Shown here: positions 9,096 through 18,515 of the stretch, one piece after another
Position numbering within the stretch: the stretch's first letter is position 1
Layout: each line of letters opens with the position of its first letter
Source: Streptomyces cinerochromogenes
GTDB taxonomy: Bacteria > Actinomycetota > Actinomycetes > Streptomycetales > Streptomycetaceae
Direction of reading: 5' to 3'
DNA length: 64,000 nucleotides
NCBI RefSeq assembly: GCF_014648635.1
Contig: NZ_BMRM01000018.1
Location: 129,635 to 193,634, forward strand
The notes under the pieces: generated by a model
What the model was told of the DNA's origin: nothing
The model's database searches: none
What the model saw: the letters and a program-made list of their open reading frames with translations, nothing else
Program-made: the position numbers and the translations under genes

Positions 9096-9611
9096 ATGAC
9101 CGCGATCACCGCCACCCGCCGCCTTGCCCGCCTCCGCTCCCTCGCTCTGACCGGCATCGCTACGACCGGCGCCGCGGCCGCTGCCCTCACCCTGATGCCG
9201 GCCTCCGCGCATGCCGCCGAGGCGTCGCAGGGCGCCCACGCCGTTGTGGCCCCCACGCGGGACAGTCGCACCGACTCCGCCGCGGGCGGCGCGAACAATG
9301 TCGATGGCTGGATCAAGAAGTCCCTGGCCATTATGAAGGAGAAGGGCATCCCCGGCAGCTATGAGGGTCTGCGCCGCAACATCATGCGCGAGTCCGGCGG
9401 CAACCCCAACGCCCAGAACAACTGGGACGTCAACGCGCAGAAGGGCACCCCGTCCAAGGGCCTGCTGCAGGTGATCGAACCCACGTTCAACGCCTACCAC
9501 GTCGCCGGAACCGCCAACAGTCTCACCGACCCGGTCGCGAACATCACCGCGGCCGCCAACTACGCCGCGCACCGCTACGGCTCCATCGACAACGTCAACT
9601 CCGCCTACTGA
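9096..9611 (+). CDS. secreted transglycosylase-like (SLT domain) protein
   Basis: The 171-residue protein starts at ATG 9096, 10 bp after AGGAGAG. Residues 1-42 form a Sec signal peptide: basic start, hydrophobic LALTGIATTGAAAAALTLMP, and an ASAHA-A cleavage site. The mature part is a single SLT domain, with GLRRNIMRESGGNPNAQNNW carrying the catalytic Glu, then GTPSKGLLQVIEPTFNAYH and the final NYAAHRYGSIDNVNSAY. Lytic transglycosylases of this type cleave the glycan strands of peptidoglycan outside the membrane. There is no LysM or other wall-binding module, which makes it a minimal version. It is a single-gene unit with nothing co-directional close by. Confidence 0.9.
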   Translation: MTAITATRRLARLRSLALTGIATTGAAAAALTLMPASAHAAEASQGAHAVVAPTRDSRTDSAAGGANNVDGWIKKSLAIMKEKGIPGSYEGLRRNIMRESGGNPNAQNNWDVNAQKGTPSKGLLQVIEPTFNAYHVAGTANSLTDPVANITAAANYAAHRYGSIDNVNSAY

Positions 9612-10124
9612 GCCACACCCTGGCCGTTCACGCCGGGCCGTGCGGTGATGATCCGTGCGGTGACGATCCGCACCCTGCACCATGCCCCTGGACGTCGCAG
9701 CGAGGCCTGGCGGATGACTCGCTGCCCCTTGCGGGCCAGGTGGCGCCGGACGCCGCGGAAGCGAGCCCCACTCGGTGAGCCGTCGGAAGGCGTGCGGCGG
9801 CCCCTCGACAGCCCGAAGTCTGGTGGCGGTTGGCTGCAGGTGCGCCCGTGCCGGCCACGAAGATGATCGCGGCCGGCACGTCGCGACCCCCTCGCCGATG
9901 GTGCCTTGTGCCCTGCGGGCGAACCGGCGCCGACGGGACACCTACCCCTTGTCGCGCCTGGTGCGACCACTTGACGGTGAGGACAGACGGCCGCGGTCCT
10001 GCTCATCGCTGGGCAGCGAGAGGGTGTGTGGAGCACGCGATGCCGCCTGTGGAATCCGCAGAGAGGCGTGAGGCGTGAGGCGAGGGGGCGGGGGAGGGGC
10101 GTGGCGACCGGGGGCAGGAGCCGG
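9612..10124. other. gap between two convergent genes
   Basis: There is no supportable gene. Two short direct repeats, GTGCGGTGATGATCC and GTGCGGTGACGATCC, lie near 9650-9670, and GTGAGGC-type repeats occur near 10068-10082. Nothing else stands out. Confidence 0.4.
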
Positions 10125-10772
10125 TCAGCCCTGGATCGAGAAGAACAGGGTGTCCATGGTGTGTCCGTAGCGCAGAGCGGTCTGCCATTCGTCGTGCTCG
10201 ACCCGCATCCTGTCCATGAGGCTACGCACCTCATGGGTGAAGGCGATGTCGACGCGGTCCAGGACGGCGGCGTAGGCGTCGGCGAGCGGCTTGGCCTTCG
10301 CCAGCGGCAGACGGCCGATGGCCGGGTAGCCGTCCGTGGGCGCCGGGATGGGGAAGGGGATCTCCTCGGGCGGCCCGGCGAACAGGAAGTCCAGCGGCAG
10401 CAGGTCGTCGGGGACGCCGAGGCGCCGCAGTTCCTCGCCCATGCGCCCGAAGAACGTGGAGGGCTTGGAGTACACGCCGAAATCCATGGGGTCGGACCCG
10501 CTCCAGTCGATGATGTGCTGAAGCGCCTTGTAGTACGCGTGGCCGACGTGTTGGCCGTCCGCGGTGGCGTGGCCCGCGAGGAGGTGGTCGAGCGCTTCGG
10601 GGATGGTGAGGCCCAGATCGATGCCCTGGCGTTCGAGGCTGAGCTGGTCGGTGTGGGCGTCCTTGCGTATGTGGTCGCGGAGCACGCGCTGCTGGGTCGC
10701 GTCGAGTTCACCCTGCAGGTAGGACACGACGTGGCTCTGGTTGGCGGTGGTCATCGTGATGATGTGACTCAT
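10125..10772 (-). CDS. DUF7691-like hypothetical protein
   Basis: This 215-residue cytoplasmic protein starts MSHIITMTTANQSHVVSYL. ATG 10772 is preferred over ATG 10781 because GAGG precedes it and MSHII matches relatives I recall. Features: QGIDLGLTIPEALDHLLAG, HAYYKALQHIIDWSGSDP, a tryptophan-poor alpha-helical body, and a C-terminus LRYGHTMDTLFFSIQG. The family is widespread in Streptomyces without an assigned function; the DUF number is from memory. No signal peptide or membrane segment is seen. It is convergent to the transglycosylase gene and has no close partner. Confidence 0.75.
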   Translation of the reverse strand: MSHIITMTTANQSHVVSYLQGELDATQQRVLRDHIRKDAHTDQLSLERQGIDLGLTIPEALDHLLAGHATADGQHVGHAYYKALQHIIDWSGSDPMDFGVYSKPSTFFGRMGEELRRLGVPDDLLPLDFLFAGPPEEIPFPIPAPTDGYPAIGRLPLAKAKPLADAYAAVLDRVDIAFTHEVRSLMDRMRVEHDEWQTALRYGHTMDTLFFSIQG

Positions 10773-11692
10773 GGGCCTCATGGTGGCAGTAAGTGTTCCG
10801 CGAACGCGCCGGGGCCCTGCGCGACCCGCGGTGAGTGAGAATGTGGCGCGGCGGCCACACCCACGCGTTCTACGCTGCCTGACGTCCGGGAGAAGGCGGG
10901 GGCGCCGGCCGCAGGCGTACCCGGCGCCACCGTCGTCGGTCAGCCGATCAGCTTGTGCAGCACCGCAACGCTGCCTTAAGCGGCCATCAGGCCCGCCGCG
11001 ACGGCCGGGGGCACGGACGTGTCGTGGAGGAACACGACCCCGCCCGTGACGAGGCTGACGATGACGGCGGCCAGGAACGCCACGGCGGCCTGTACCGGCG
11101 GCAGCCGAGCCTTCCGACGTCGAATGCCGGTAAGTATCGCGGTTCCTTCGTTCTGACCGGCATGCGTGGCGTTGAACCGGGCCGAACAGTCGGCTGGTTG
11201 AGACCGCCGGTGTGCTGTGTGCCGACGAGGTGCCGGGCGTTGCACGCGGGCCCGGACTCGACTCGGCGGCCCCGTGGACCCCGGAGCCCCTGCTCCGGTT
11301 CGATCTCGCGGGTGTTGAACACCGTCAACTGACGAGCATCCCCTCAGGCAATGACCACACGTCGTGCACCGTGCGCCTCCCGGACCTGGCCCTGGAGCAG
11401 TACCCCGCGCTGAGCGCCCGCCTGCCCGCCGCATGCTCGCCTACCGGGTGTCCGCGTACGACAGCCTGCCCCGGCAGGCGCGCCTGCCGGTGGCCGAGGC
11501 GCCTTCACGTCCCACACCACGGCCAGGACGCCGAGGACGCGCGCACGACACTGCAGGCGCTGACCGCTCAAGGCGGCCTTGGGCGTTCCGACGCGCGGTG
11601 AGGGCATGCGGTGGCTGCTGCCCGGGCCGCAGGGCCGCCGGAACCCCAGGGCACCACACGGCCACGGCCGGCCGGTCACCCCTTTCCCGTGC
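10773..11692. other. gap with a decayed membrane-protein stub
   Basis: The only protein-like signal is on the minus strand between about 11135 and 10940. It reads RRRKARLPPVQAAVAFLAAV, then a hydrophobic segment to AVAAGLMAA, an in-frame TAA at 10976-10978, then GSVAVLHKLIG and a stop at 10940. This looks like a small one- to two-helix membrane protein with a nonsense mutation and no clear start. 11200-11690 holds nothing I recognise. Confidence 0.35.
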
Positions 11693-12268
11693 CTACGGGT
11701 GCAGCTTTTCGCCCTTCGCCAGCATCGCTACGTACTTCTCGATCCGGCGCGCCCGGGTCTCGGCCTTCTTCGCGTCCTGGATCCGGTACAGGATCGCGTA
11801 GCGGTTCCGCCGGTCCAGTGTCGCGAAGAACTCCGCCGCGGCCGGGTCGGCGGACAGGGCCGCCGTGAGGTCGTCCGGCACCGTGGCCCTCTTCGCACCG
11901 TCGTAGGCCGCCTCCCAGCGGCCGTCCGCCTTGGCGCGGTCGACCTCGGCCTGTCCCGGCGGACGCATCCGGCCCTGCTCGATCAGGGCGGTCGCCTTGT
12001 CCCGGTTGACCTTGGACCACCTGCTGCGCGGCGTGCGCGGGGTGAACCGCTGGAGCCACCACTGGTCGTCGAACGCGCCCTTCTGGCCGTCGATCCAGCC
12101 GTAGCAGAGTGCCACGTCGAGTGCCTGCGTGTAGTCCAGCGCGACGATTCCTGGGCCCTTCTTGCGAAGCTTGAGCCAGATGCCCGGCGAGAGGGCATGG
12201 TTCTCACCGAGCCATGCCTCGAACGCCTCGGCGGATTCGAATGCGACGATCTCAAAGTCCTGAGTCAC
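11693..12268 (-). CDS. YdeI/OmpD-associated family protein
   Basis: This is a 191-residue protein of the YdeI-like family (bacteriocin-protection/OmpD-associated in older databases). A GTG at 12268 begins MTQDFEIVAFESAEAFEAWL. Family marks are the central LDVALCYGWIDGQKGAFDDQWW with its conserved Cys-Tyr-Gly-Trp-Ile-Asp core, the PRTPRSRWSKVNRDKA basic stretch, and the C-terminal KKAETRARRIEKYVAMLAKGE tail. Length fits the family. It is cytoplasmic and its biochemical role is not settled. A longer upstream frame exists but reads into a different decayed gene, so this start is favoured. Confidence 0.85.
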   Translation of the reverse strand: MTQDFEIVAFESAEAFEAWLGENHALSPGIWLKLRKKGPGIVALDYTQALDVALCYGWIDGQKGAFDDQWWLQRFTPRTPRSRWSKVNRDKATALIEQGRMRPPGQAEVDRAKADGRWEAAYDGAKRATVPDDLTAALSADPAAAEFFATLDRRNRYAILYRIQDAKKAETRARRIEKYVAMLAKGEKLHP

Positions 12269-12289
12269 CCCAGCAGCGAACCACACCCC

Positions 12290-12690
12290 CACCGACCTGA
12301 TCGATGACCGTCTTGCCGGCGGAGGTGACACGCCAGACCCAAGCGCCGTCCCCGCGCTTGTACTACTTCCTGGAGTGCGCCTCGATGTAGTTGGTGACGC
12401 AGGCGGTGCGGGCCACGTCGACTTTGTAGCCGTTCCAGTGGCTGTACGTGCCTCCCGCGTGGTCGGCTTCCGTGCCGCCGGTGATGACGACAACGGCAGC
12501 CGCTTCGTTCCTTCAGGGTGATGACACCGTCGACGGTGAGCCCGGATGTCCCGCAGACTGGCTTCTTGTGGTTGCGGTCACTGCAGTTGCCGGAGGAGGA
12601 CCGGGTGATGCCCGCTGCCTTCAGCCGGGCCATGGCCTGGGCGTCGGTGAGCTTACCCCCGCCAGTGGCGCCGCCGCCCGCGACCACGGC
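12290..12690 (-). pseudogene. secreted peptidase M15-like protein remnant
   Basis: Joined frames read LTDAQAMARLKAAGITRSSS, GNCSDRNHKKPVCGTS, LTVDGVITLKERSG, then after a frame change near 12500 VVVITGGTEADHAGGTYSHW, NGYKVDVARTACVTNYIEAHS and YKRGDGAWVWRVTSAGKTVID. This matches a widespread secreted Streptomyces family that resembles D-Ala-D-Ala carboxypeptidases: His and Asp lie in HAGGTYSHWNGYKVD. An in-frame TAG interrupts the C-terminal part near 12363-12365, and the N-terminal signal sequence is missing. Confidence 0.65.
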
Positions 12691-12798
12691 GGCCCAACAC
12701 CGTAAAGTACCTCCGCGGCAGCCGGTGGCGGGCCTCGACACCGCTCCGGGACGTAACTCGGGGTCCTGGTCCGCCACCGTCGCACCGACGCGGTCGGC

Positions 12799-13306
12799 TT
12801 GGTGCGGGGCGCGATTGCTCCCGGCGGCCGGGTGGAGGAACTCACCATGGTCGAGGCCGTCGCCGACGACACCCAGCGCCTCCTGGCGCTGAACGAGATC
12901 TGCCCTGGGCCCGCCCGGCCACCAGACGGCCACGCTACCGCCTGGCCGCCGGCGGGGGCCGGGACGCGGGCGAGGCGCAGACCCCCTCCGGGGTGCTGGT
13001 CGGTACCCGCACCGGCGCCGCCGGGTGGCTGCGCGCTTCCCTGTGGCTGGAGCGCGGCGGCGCCACCGTGCTGCCCGCGCCACGCGATCCACGGCTGCTG
13101 TGGTTCGTGCGCGAGGTGTCCCCCCCACGACCGGGACGTCGAAGGTCGCGGGGGAGCAGGAACGAGGGCAGGCACTGCGGCTGACCGTGCAGTCGGACCG
13201 GATGGTGGTCTTCGGGAACGGCATGGAGGCCGACGCCCTGGAGCTGACCTGGGGGCGGAGTGTCCAGGTGGAGATCGCGGCGGTGTCGCTGCGCCGGGTG
13301 ACGTGA
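12799..13306 (+). pseudogene. NAD kinase-like protein, C-terminal remnant with two frameshifts
   Basis: Three frames in sequence give ELTMVEAVADDTQRLLALNE, then TPSGVLVGTRTGAAGWLRAS and RDPRLLWFVREV, then GQALRLTVQSDRMVVFGNGM and EADALELTWGRSVQVEIA to the stop. This is the C-terminal half of ATP-NAD kinase-like proteins. Frame changes fall near 12905-12930 and in the seven-C run near 13113. The N-terminal half is absent. Confidence 0.6.
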
Positions 13307-13320
13307 ACCCCCTCCGGCGG

Positions 13321-13344
13321 GTGCGGGTGCGGGTGCGGGTGCGG
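13321..13344. repeat. GTGCGG hexanucleotide repeat, four copies
   Basis: Four perfect GTGCGG units lie just after the NAD kinase-like remnant and upstream of the YihY-type gene. No role is apparent. Confidence 0.9.
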
Positions 13345-13447
13345 CGGGCGCTGAACTCGGCCACGCCGGCCGGCGGGAGAGCAGTGCAAACCTGACGTGC
13401 TGGAGCGCGCTGTTTCCCCCACCCTGGTGACAGGAGGGAGCAACGCC

Positions 13448-14374
13448 ATGCCGAGTACGCCGCGGAGCGCCGGAGCGCCGCCGCAGGGCCGCCTCCGTCC
13501 GCGGCGCCGGCGGGCCGGGGCGTCCCGGCGGCGGGGGTGGACCCACCGGATCGCCGTCCGCGCCCGGACCGCGCACACCCGGGTGGAGGACCGGTTCCCG
13601 GTCCTGCCCCGCCTCGCCGAGCGCATGGTGTCGGTGAACATCCTCGACTCCGCCACCCGGCTGGCGGCGCAGTCCTTCCTGACCGCGGTCCCGCTGCTCT
13701 TCGTGGTCGCCGCGTACGCCCCACCCCTGGTACGGCACCAGATGGTCACGTCCCTGCGGACCGTGTTCGGGCTCACGGGCGCGGTGAACAGCGAACTCGA
13801 ACACGTCCTGCAGCCCACGACCGGTGATCTGCGGCAGGCCACGGGCGTGGTGAGCGGGCTGATGGTGCTGCTGTCGGCCACCGCGATGAGCAGGGCGGTG
13901 CAGCGGCTGTGCAAACGGGCCTGGAAGATCCCCCGGGCGGGCACCAGGATCGCCCCGTGGCGGTGGCTGGCCTGGATCGTGCTGTGGCTGGCGGCCCTAG
14001 TGGTGCAGGGTCCCCTGCACCAGGGGTTCGGTGCCGGGCCCTGGCTGGGCATCCCGATGACCCTGGCGGGCTTGACGGGCCTGTGGTGGTGGACCCAGCA
14101 CTTGCTGCTCGGCGGCTTGATCGGCTGGAGACCCCTGCTGCCCGGGGCGGTGATCACGGCGGCCGCTCTGACCGCGCTGACCGTGACCGCCCGGCTGTAC
14201 ATGCCGCGGGCGCTCGAACGCACCCTCGCCGAGTACGGCCCCCTGGGCTCGGTCTTCGTGATGCTGTCGTGGCTGATCGTGGTCTGCGTCGCCGTCGCGC
14301 TCAGCATCAGTGCGGGCGCGGTCCTGGCCGAAGAACCGGCGCGGGCCCGCCGCCTGCGGGCGGGATGCAACTGA
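13448..14374 (+). CDS. YihY/BrkB-like inner-membrane protein
   Basis: ATG 13448 follows AGGAGGG and gives 308 residues. After a basic cytoplasmic N-terminus (rich in Arg) come about six membrane helices. AQSFLTAVPLLFVVAAY, RWLAWIVLWLAALVVQGPL and LGSVFVMLSWLIVVCVAVAL are the clearest. The region NILDSATRLAAQSFLTAVPL corresponds to the conserved N-terminal block of the YihY family. These proteins are uncharacterised membrane proteins once mis-assigned as RNase BN. It stands alone, convergent with the DUF1326-DUF2182 pair. Confidence 0.85.
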   Translation: MPSTPRSAGAPPQGRLRPRRRRAGASRRRGWTHRIAVRARTAHTRVEDRFPVLPRLAERMVSVNILDSATRLAAQSFLTAVPLLFVVAAYAPPLVRHQMVTSLRTVFGLTGAVNSELEHVLQPTTGDLRQATGVVSGLMVLLSATAMSRAVQRLCKRAWKIPRAGTRIAPWRWLAWIVLWLAALVVQGPLHQGFGAGPWLGIPMTLAGLTGLWWWTQHLLLGGLIGWRPLLPGAVITAAALTALTVTARLYMPRALERTLAEYGPLGSVFVMLSWLIVVCVAVALSISAGAVLAEEPARARRLRAGCN

Positions 14375-14555
14375 AGGGGTGGGGCGCCGGTGGCCCAGGT
14401 GAGAGCCCGGCCCGGTGAGGAGTACGGCTTCGTGGTCACGGCTCGCGGCACGATCCGGCACCAGGGAGTGGATACGCCACCGCCGGGCACGGTCGAAGGG
14501 CTGCTGTACGCGCTCCCCGAGGACAGCCATGTCACCGCGAGGAAGGGGCACATGA

Positions 14556-15323
14556 TCACATCCCGGCCGTACCATCGCCGGTGAGGCCCGGGGCCAGGCC
14601 CGGGACCCAGAAGACGGCGACGGCCAGGGCGATCGAGGCGATGCCCACGCCCCGGGCCAGCACCTGCCCGGCCGGAGCCAGCTTCTCGATGGTGATCACG
14701 GCGGTCAGGACCACCATGGCCCACAGGTTCATGACGCCGAACACCGCGAGCAGCGCCATCAACGACCAGCAGCAGCCCAAGCAGAACACCCCGTGGTGGG
14801 CACCGGCACGCAGATCGCGCGAGGGTCCCGGATACGAGGCGTAGCGCAGCATCATCCCCAGTGGGGACCGGCATTTCGCCAGGCAGCGGTCCTTGAGAGG
14901 GGTGAGCTGGTAGACGCCGCTGACCGCGAACACGGCCGCGGCCACCCAGGTCCCCGCCTGTGGGGGAAGGCTCGCCGCCCGGCCCAGGCCTTCGGACAGC
15001 GCGTACGCAGGCAGCCCCGCCGCGGCCCAGACGAGCACATAGGTCGCCGTGAAGACGGCCATGCGTGAGGCGCGGTGCGCGGTGACGGTGCGTGCGTACA
15101 GGGCGGCGACGGGCGCCGTGGCGGGCAGCATCATCGCGGCGATCATCAGGGTCCACATGCCCAGGAAGAGGGGCGGACTCAAGCCCATGGTGCCGGGCAT
15201 GGCCTCCCTGCCGCCCCAGCGCGTCACCAGCCAGACCCAGGCGGCGGCCGCCGCGACCAGCAGCAGCCCGGCGGGAGCCGTCCGGTGGCGGGCAATGGCC
15301 GGGCCACCGCTCACGCGGACCAT
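14556..15323 (-). CDS. DUF2182 membrane protein
   Basis: This 255-residue integral membrane protein has about seven hydrophobic segments. Family marks are MWTLMIAAMMLPATAPVAAL, the Cys-rich LTPLKDRCLAKCRSPLG and GVFCLGCCWSLMALLAVFGV. The start ATG 15323 overlaps the end of the DUF1326 gene by 13 bp, so the two are translationally coupled. The conserved CxxxC and CxGCC cysteines hint at metal (possibly copper) handling, by inference; the family has no proven function. Confidence 0.9.
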   Translation of the reverse strand: MVRVSGGPAIARHRTAPAGLLLVAAAAAWVWLVTRWGGREAMPGTMGLSPPLFLGMWTLMIAAMMLPATAPVAALYARTVTAHRASRMAVFTATYVLVWAAAGLPAYALSEGLGRAASLPPQAGTWVAAAVFAVSGVYQLTPLKDRCLAKCRSPLGMMLRYASYPGPSRDLRAGAHHGVFCLGCCWSLMALLAVFGVMNLWAMVVLTAVITIEKLAPAGQVLARGVGIASIALAVAVFWVPGLAPGLTGDGTAGM

Positions 15324-15925
15324 GCGAAGGGCGCCGAGTGGCCGTTGCCGCCGGTGAAGTCCCAGGACCGGCCGTACACACCGTTGCCCGTCGCCCGGGT
15401 GGACCGGGCGATCGTCAGAGTGCTGTTCGCCGGGTGGAACATGCCGGTCAGACCCATCACAGGACCGTCGTCGCCGTACTGCGGGGCGATCTGGTCCTCG
15501 ATCTCGATGTCGATGGCGTCACCGATCCGTACGGCGTGGTGACGGCCGTCGTCGCGGTAGTCGATGGGGGTCCGCTCCACGCCGAGGACCTCGCCGATGA
15601 GCGGTGCGAGCGCCGCCATCGGCCCGCCGGCCTGGCCGGAGAAGACCCTGCCCAGCGCTTCCGCCTGGCCGTCGTCGGCCGAAGCGTCGACGTACAACGC
15701 CACCTGCCAGCCGCCGTCGGCCATCACCTGGGGCGCGTCGGCGAAGACAGCCACGCTGCGGCCGGACACGTTCACGCCGTCGACGTTTCCGTCGTCCACG
15801 TGGAAGACCAGGGTCACCTGGCAGCGCTCGTGGTCGGCCGGTGCGGTCATGCCGGAGGTGGTGCAGGGGCACACGGCGTCGCAGTTGCAGCTTTCCAGGT
15901 ACGTGCCGTTCAGATTCCAGGGCAT
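15311..15925 (-). CDS. DUF1326 protein
   Basis: This 204-residue protein has the family's metal-site-like N-terminus MPWNLNGTYLESCNCDAVCP, with Cys13, Cys15, Cys19 and Cys21 close together, then IDYRDDGRHHAVRIGDAIDI and GMFHPANSTLTIARS. It is the first gene of a two-gene operon with the DUF2182 membrane protein, a pairing seen in many bacteria. This suggests they form a complex or a metal-handling route. No signal peptide is visible. A ribosome site GGAGAGG-like stretch precedes ATG 15925. Confidence 0.9.
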   Translation of the reverse strand: MPWNLNGTYLESCNCDAVCPCTTSGMTAPADHERCQVTLVFHVDDGNVDGVNVSGRSVAVFADAPQVMADGGWQVALYVDASADDGQAEALGRVFSGQAGGPMAALAPLIGEVLGVERTPIDYRDDGRHHAVRIGDAIDIEIEDQIAPQYGDDGPVMGLTGMFHPANSTLTIARSTRATGNGVYGRSWDFTGGNGHSAPFAWSA

Positions 15926-16562
15926 GGTTCCTCTCCCTGTTTCGCGTCCCCCCGGGGCGAAGGGACAGCATCGGGAGGGTCCGTCCCGCGCCGGTGCCGC
16001 TCTCCTCCAGGCTATTCCCGACGCCCCCCGGCGCGCAGTCCGCAGGGCGGTGGCCCCGCTCTCACCAGGACCGGGGCAGATACCGCCGGATCATCTCTGC
16101 ACGGGGAACATTTTTGCGAGAAGGCGGGATACAGCAGGACTGATCGACCAGCGGACCATGTCGGACAGGTCGTCCGCTCCTCACCTCCCTGGGCGTCACC
16201 CGCAGTGACCTGGGCTTTTCAGGGGTGCTCGGCATGCAGCCGGGTGAGCAAGGCGCGATCCGCCTTGCACTCCTTGCACTCCTGCACGTCGGCAGGGCGG
16301 ATTCGATATCGCGTGCTGGTGGCTTTCGTCAAGTGCCGAGTTCTCGGGGAGTGACTGTGTTGCGCCGACGGGGCCTACTTGATGCGCGGGGCTCGTCGGA
16401 CATGCGCTCCGTAGGTCAGGCGGAAACCCGCATTGAGGGATCTTTCGTGCTTGCCGCCATCGCCGGATGCCCCGGGATGACGGCCATCCGCGCACCGATC
16501 CGCCGACCGTCGAGCCCGAAATCCGAACCACGTCGGAATACCCCTTTCGGAAGGACAAAACC
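15926..16562. other. gap upstream of the 650-residue orphan gene
   Basis: There are divergent upstream regions at both ends and no convincing gene. The stretch must contain promoters for the DUF1326 operon and the 16563 gene, but I could not identify clear -35/-10 pairs. Confidence 0.4.
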
Positions 16563-18515
16563 ATGCCCTGTGAGGTTCACACCCACCACGAAGGGCGCAT
16601 CCGCCGTTTCCCGCACGGAGCGGTGCGCCGAGCGGTACTGGAGTACGCGATCAACCTCTGTGCCTGGCAGCGCACCGCCCTGACCACGCGTCACCGCACC
16701 GACGAGAGCTACGTACAACGCCGCCCGTTCGCCCTGCGCGGGCCGGACGGCGTAGCGGGCCTGCGTACACGAGTCGAGGAACTCGTGGCGGGGCTGCTGG
16801 AGGACTACCCCACTGAGGCAGGTGAATTCGCCGATCGGATGGCAGCGATCCTGCCCATTGTCGCGGACCGGCAGCAAGGGATCGACACGCTGAAGGAGCA
16901 GTTCCGCCGGCTGTACGTCATCGAGTACGGGACGAGCGGGACCGAGCCGCCGGACGACGGAGATTTCCGCATCGTCACAACCGAGGACGCGGCGAAAGTC
17001 CATGTCCGCTCGCGGGGGCACGACCAGGTGTCCGCGCACCGGCGTGAGCAAACGGACCTGGACAGTGATGACTATCTGACCGCTGTGGCCAGGTGTCTCG
17101 TCTCGGCCCGCGAACGCGGCAGGGCACTCGGCGAGGACGAGGTCCTCGCCGTACACCTCGCCTACACACTGGCCTCGGACGGGGAGCGAGTGCCGCTGCC
17201 CGTCCGCCCCTGGAGCAGCCCCGGCTTCCGAGACACCCAGAGCTACATGTCGATCACCGACCCCGGCGAAGGGCACCTCCTCGGTACGACACGGCGCAGC
17301 GAGAACCTCCGAGGGGTGATCGTGCACATCGAGCACCTCGAGCGGGGCAACACTCAGGACCGTGAGGCCGTGGAGCCCTACCGGATCCCGGCACCGCGGT
17401 CGATCTCCCGCGTTCGCCTGCACACCGGCACGCAGGCACCGGTCTCCTCCTACGTGGGCCGCCCCATGTTCGAGGGCGATGTCGCCGACTCCCTGCTGAA
17501 GACCGTGCACACCGTGTCCGCCGCATGCTCCGCGCTGTTCATGGACGGCCTGACCGAGTGCAAGCTGGCCATGGAGCGGATGACAGCCACCGAGGCGATC
17601 GACTTCATGCGTGCCATCACCGGGAACGTGCGGCGCAACCGCCACACCCAGACCCTGTCCGCCGCCTTCAACCTCAACACACCCATCGTTGACGACCGGC
17701 CCGCGACGAAGCGGTCCCATGGGGGACGTCCCCGTACCATCAGCGACCGCTTCCAGGTGGGGCTGCTCGGCATCGAGCTGGTCGCCGAGGCCGGGTTCGA
17801 CAAGGTGACCTGGGACGGTACGGCCGACACCTACCCCAGCCGCTGTGTCATCGAGCAGCTCACCTTCGAGCAGGCGGTCACCCTGGTGCACCGCGCGCAC
17901 GAGGCCGGTCTCCTCACCTATTTCTCCGCCGGCTTCCGTTTCCACCACCTCGCCGACGCCACGTACACCGGCACCGACGGGGTGGGGGTCGGCGGCGCCC
18001 AGATTCTGCGGTACATGGACCAGCAGACGGGGCACCACGGACCGTTCAAGGAGGAGAACATCGCAACGATCCTTCAGATCCGCGACGCGGCCGCCGCGTC
18101 CGTCCTCGGGCAGGGCGCGGCACTGCTGGCCCGGCTGGACCAGATGTTTTTCGAGAAGAGCATCACAGCAGGGCAGAACCAGGTGCGAGAGTCCCTGTAC
18201 CCGGCTCTGGCAGAGCGCGACGAGGCGCGCGTGGCCGCCCTCCTGCCGACGATGCGCCATGCGAGGGTCATCCCCGACTCGGCCGTCGAACCTCCCGTAC
18301 TCGGCTCCGCACGCAGACTCATCGCCGCAGGTCACGCGAGCCTGGCGGCCACCGCGTACACCCCGCTGGAATACTCGCGGCTGCTGGTGCGGCTGGAGTG
18401 CGCCGTGCGCCAGCACGACGCGGAGCACGCCGCCGAACTGCTCTCTGCGGCCAGAGCCCAAGTCGACGAGTCCGACGCGGACTTCTCGTCCGAGCAGCTC
18501 CCTTCCGTCGCCTGA
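16563..18515 (+). CDS. 650-residue protein of unknown function, probable TIM-barrel C-terminal half
   Basis: I do not recognise this protein. ATG 16563 follows GGAAGGAC. No signal peptide or membrane helix is visible, so it is probably cytoplasmic. Residues 1-120 are a helical N-terminal domain (RFPHGAVRRAVLEYAINLCA). The middle contains VHIEHLERGN. The last third has alternating beta and helix blocks: VAEAGFDKVTWDGTADTYPS, TFEQAVTLVHRAHEAGLLTY, then SAGFRFHHL and a glycine-rich GTDGVGVGGAQILRYMD followed by HHGPFKEENI. This resembles the phosphate-gripping end of TIM-barrel lyases and aldolases, by inference only. It is full length with no lesion, in a region where many genes are broken. The long 5' and 3' gaps indicate a monocistronic unit. 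Confidence 0.85.
   Translation: MPCEVHTHHEGRIRRFPHGAVRRAVLEYAINLCAWQRTALTTRHRTDESYVQRRPFALRGPDGVAGLRTRVEELVAGLLEDYPTEAGEFADRMAAILPIVADRQQGIDTLKEQFRRLYVIEYGTSGTEPPDDGDFRIVTTEDAAKVHVRSRGHDQVSAHRREQTDLDSDDYLTAVARCLVSARERGRALGEDEVLAVHLAYTLASDGERVPLPVRPWSSPGFRDTQSYMSITDPGEGHLLGTTRRSENLRGVIVHIEHLERGNTQDREAVEPYRIPAPRSISRVRLHTGTQAPVSSYVGRPMFEGDVADSLLKTVHTVSAACSALFMDGLTECKLAMERMTATEAIDFMRAITGNVRRNRHTQTLSAAFNLNTPIVDDRPATKRSHGGRPRTISDRFQVGLLGIELVAEAGFDKVTWDGTADTYPSRCVIEQLTFEQAVTLVHRAHEAGLLTYFSAGFRFHHLADATYTGTDGVGVGGAQILRYMDQQTGHHGPFKEENIATILQIRDAAAASVLGQGAALLARLDQMFFEKSITAGQNQVRESLYPALAERDEARVAALLPTMRHARVIPDSAVEPPVLGSARRLIAAGHASLAATAYTPLEYSRLLVRLECAVRQHDAEHAAELLSAARAQVDESDADFSSEQLPSVA

Noticed and set aside
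14390..14584. A 64-codon plus-strand frame starting at GTG 14390
   Set aside because: It overlaps the end of the DUF2182 gene on the other strand, lacks a convincing ribosome site and has no recognisable features.
12265..15381. A 1038-codon open frame on the minus strand
   Set aside because: It runs antisense or out of frame through the NAD kinase-like remnant, the YihY gene and the DUF2182 gene. Only its last part overlaps the real M15-like remnant. High GC keeps such frames open.
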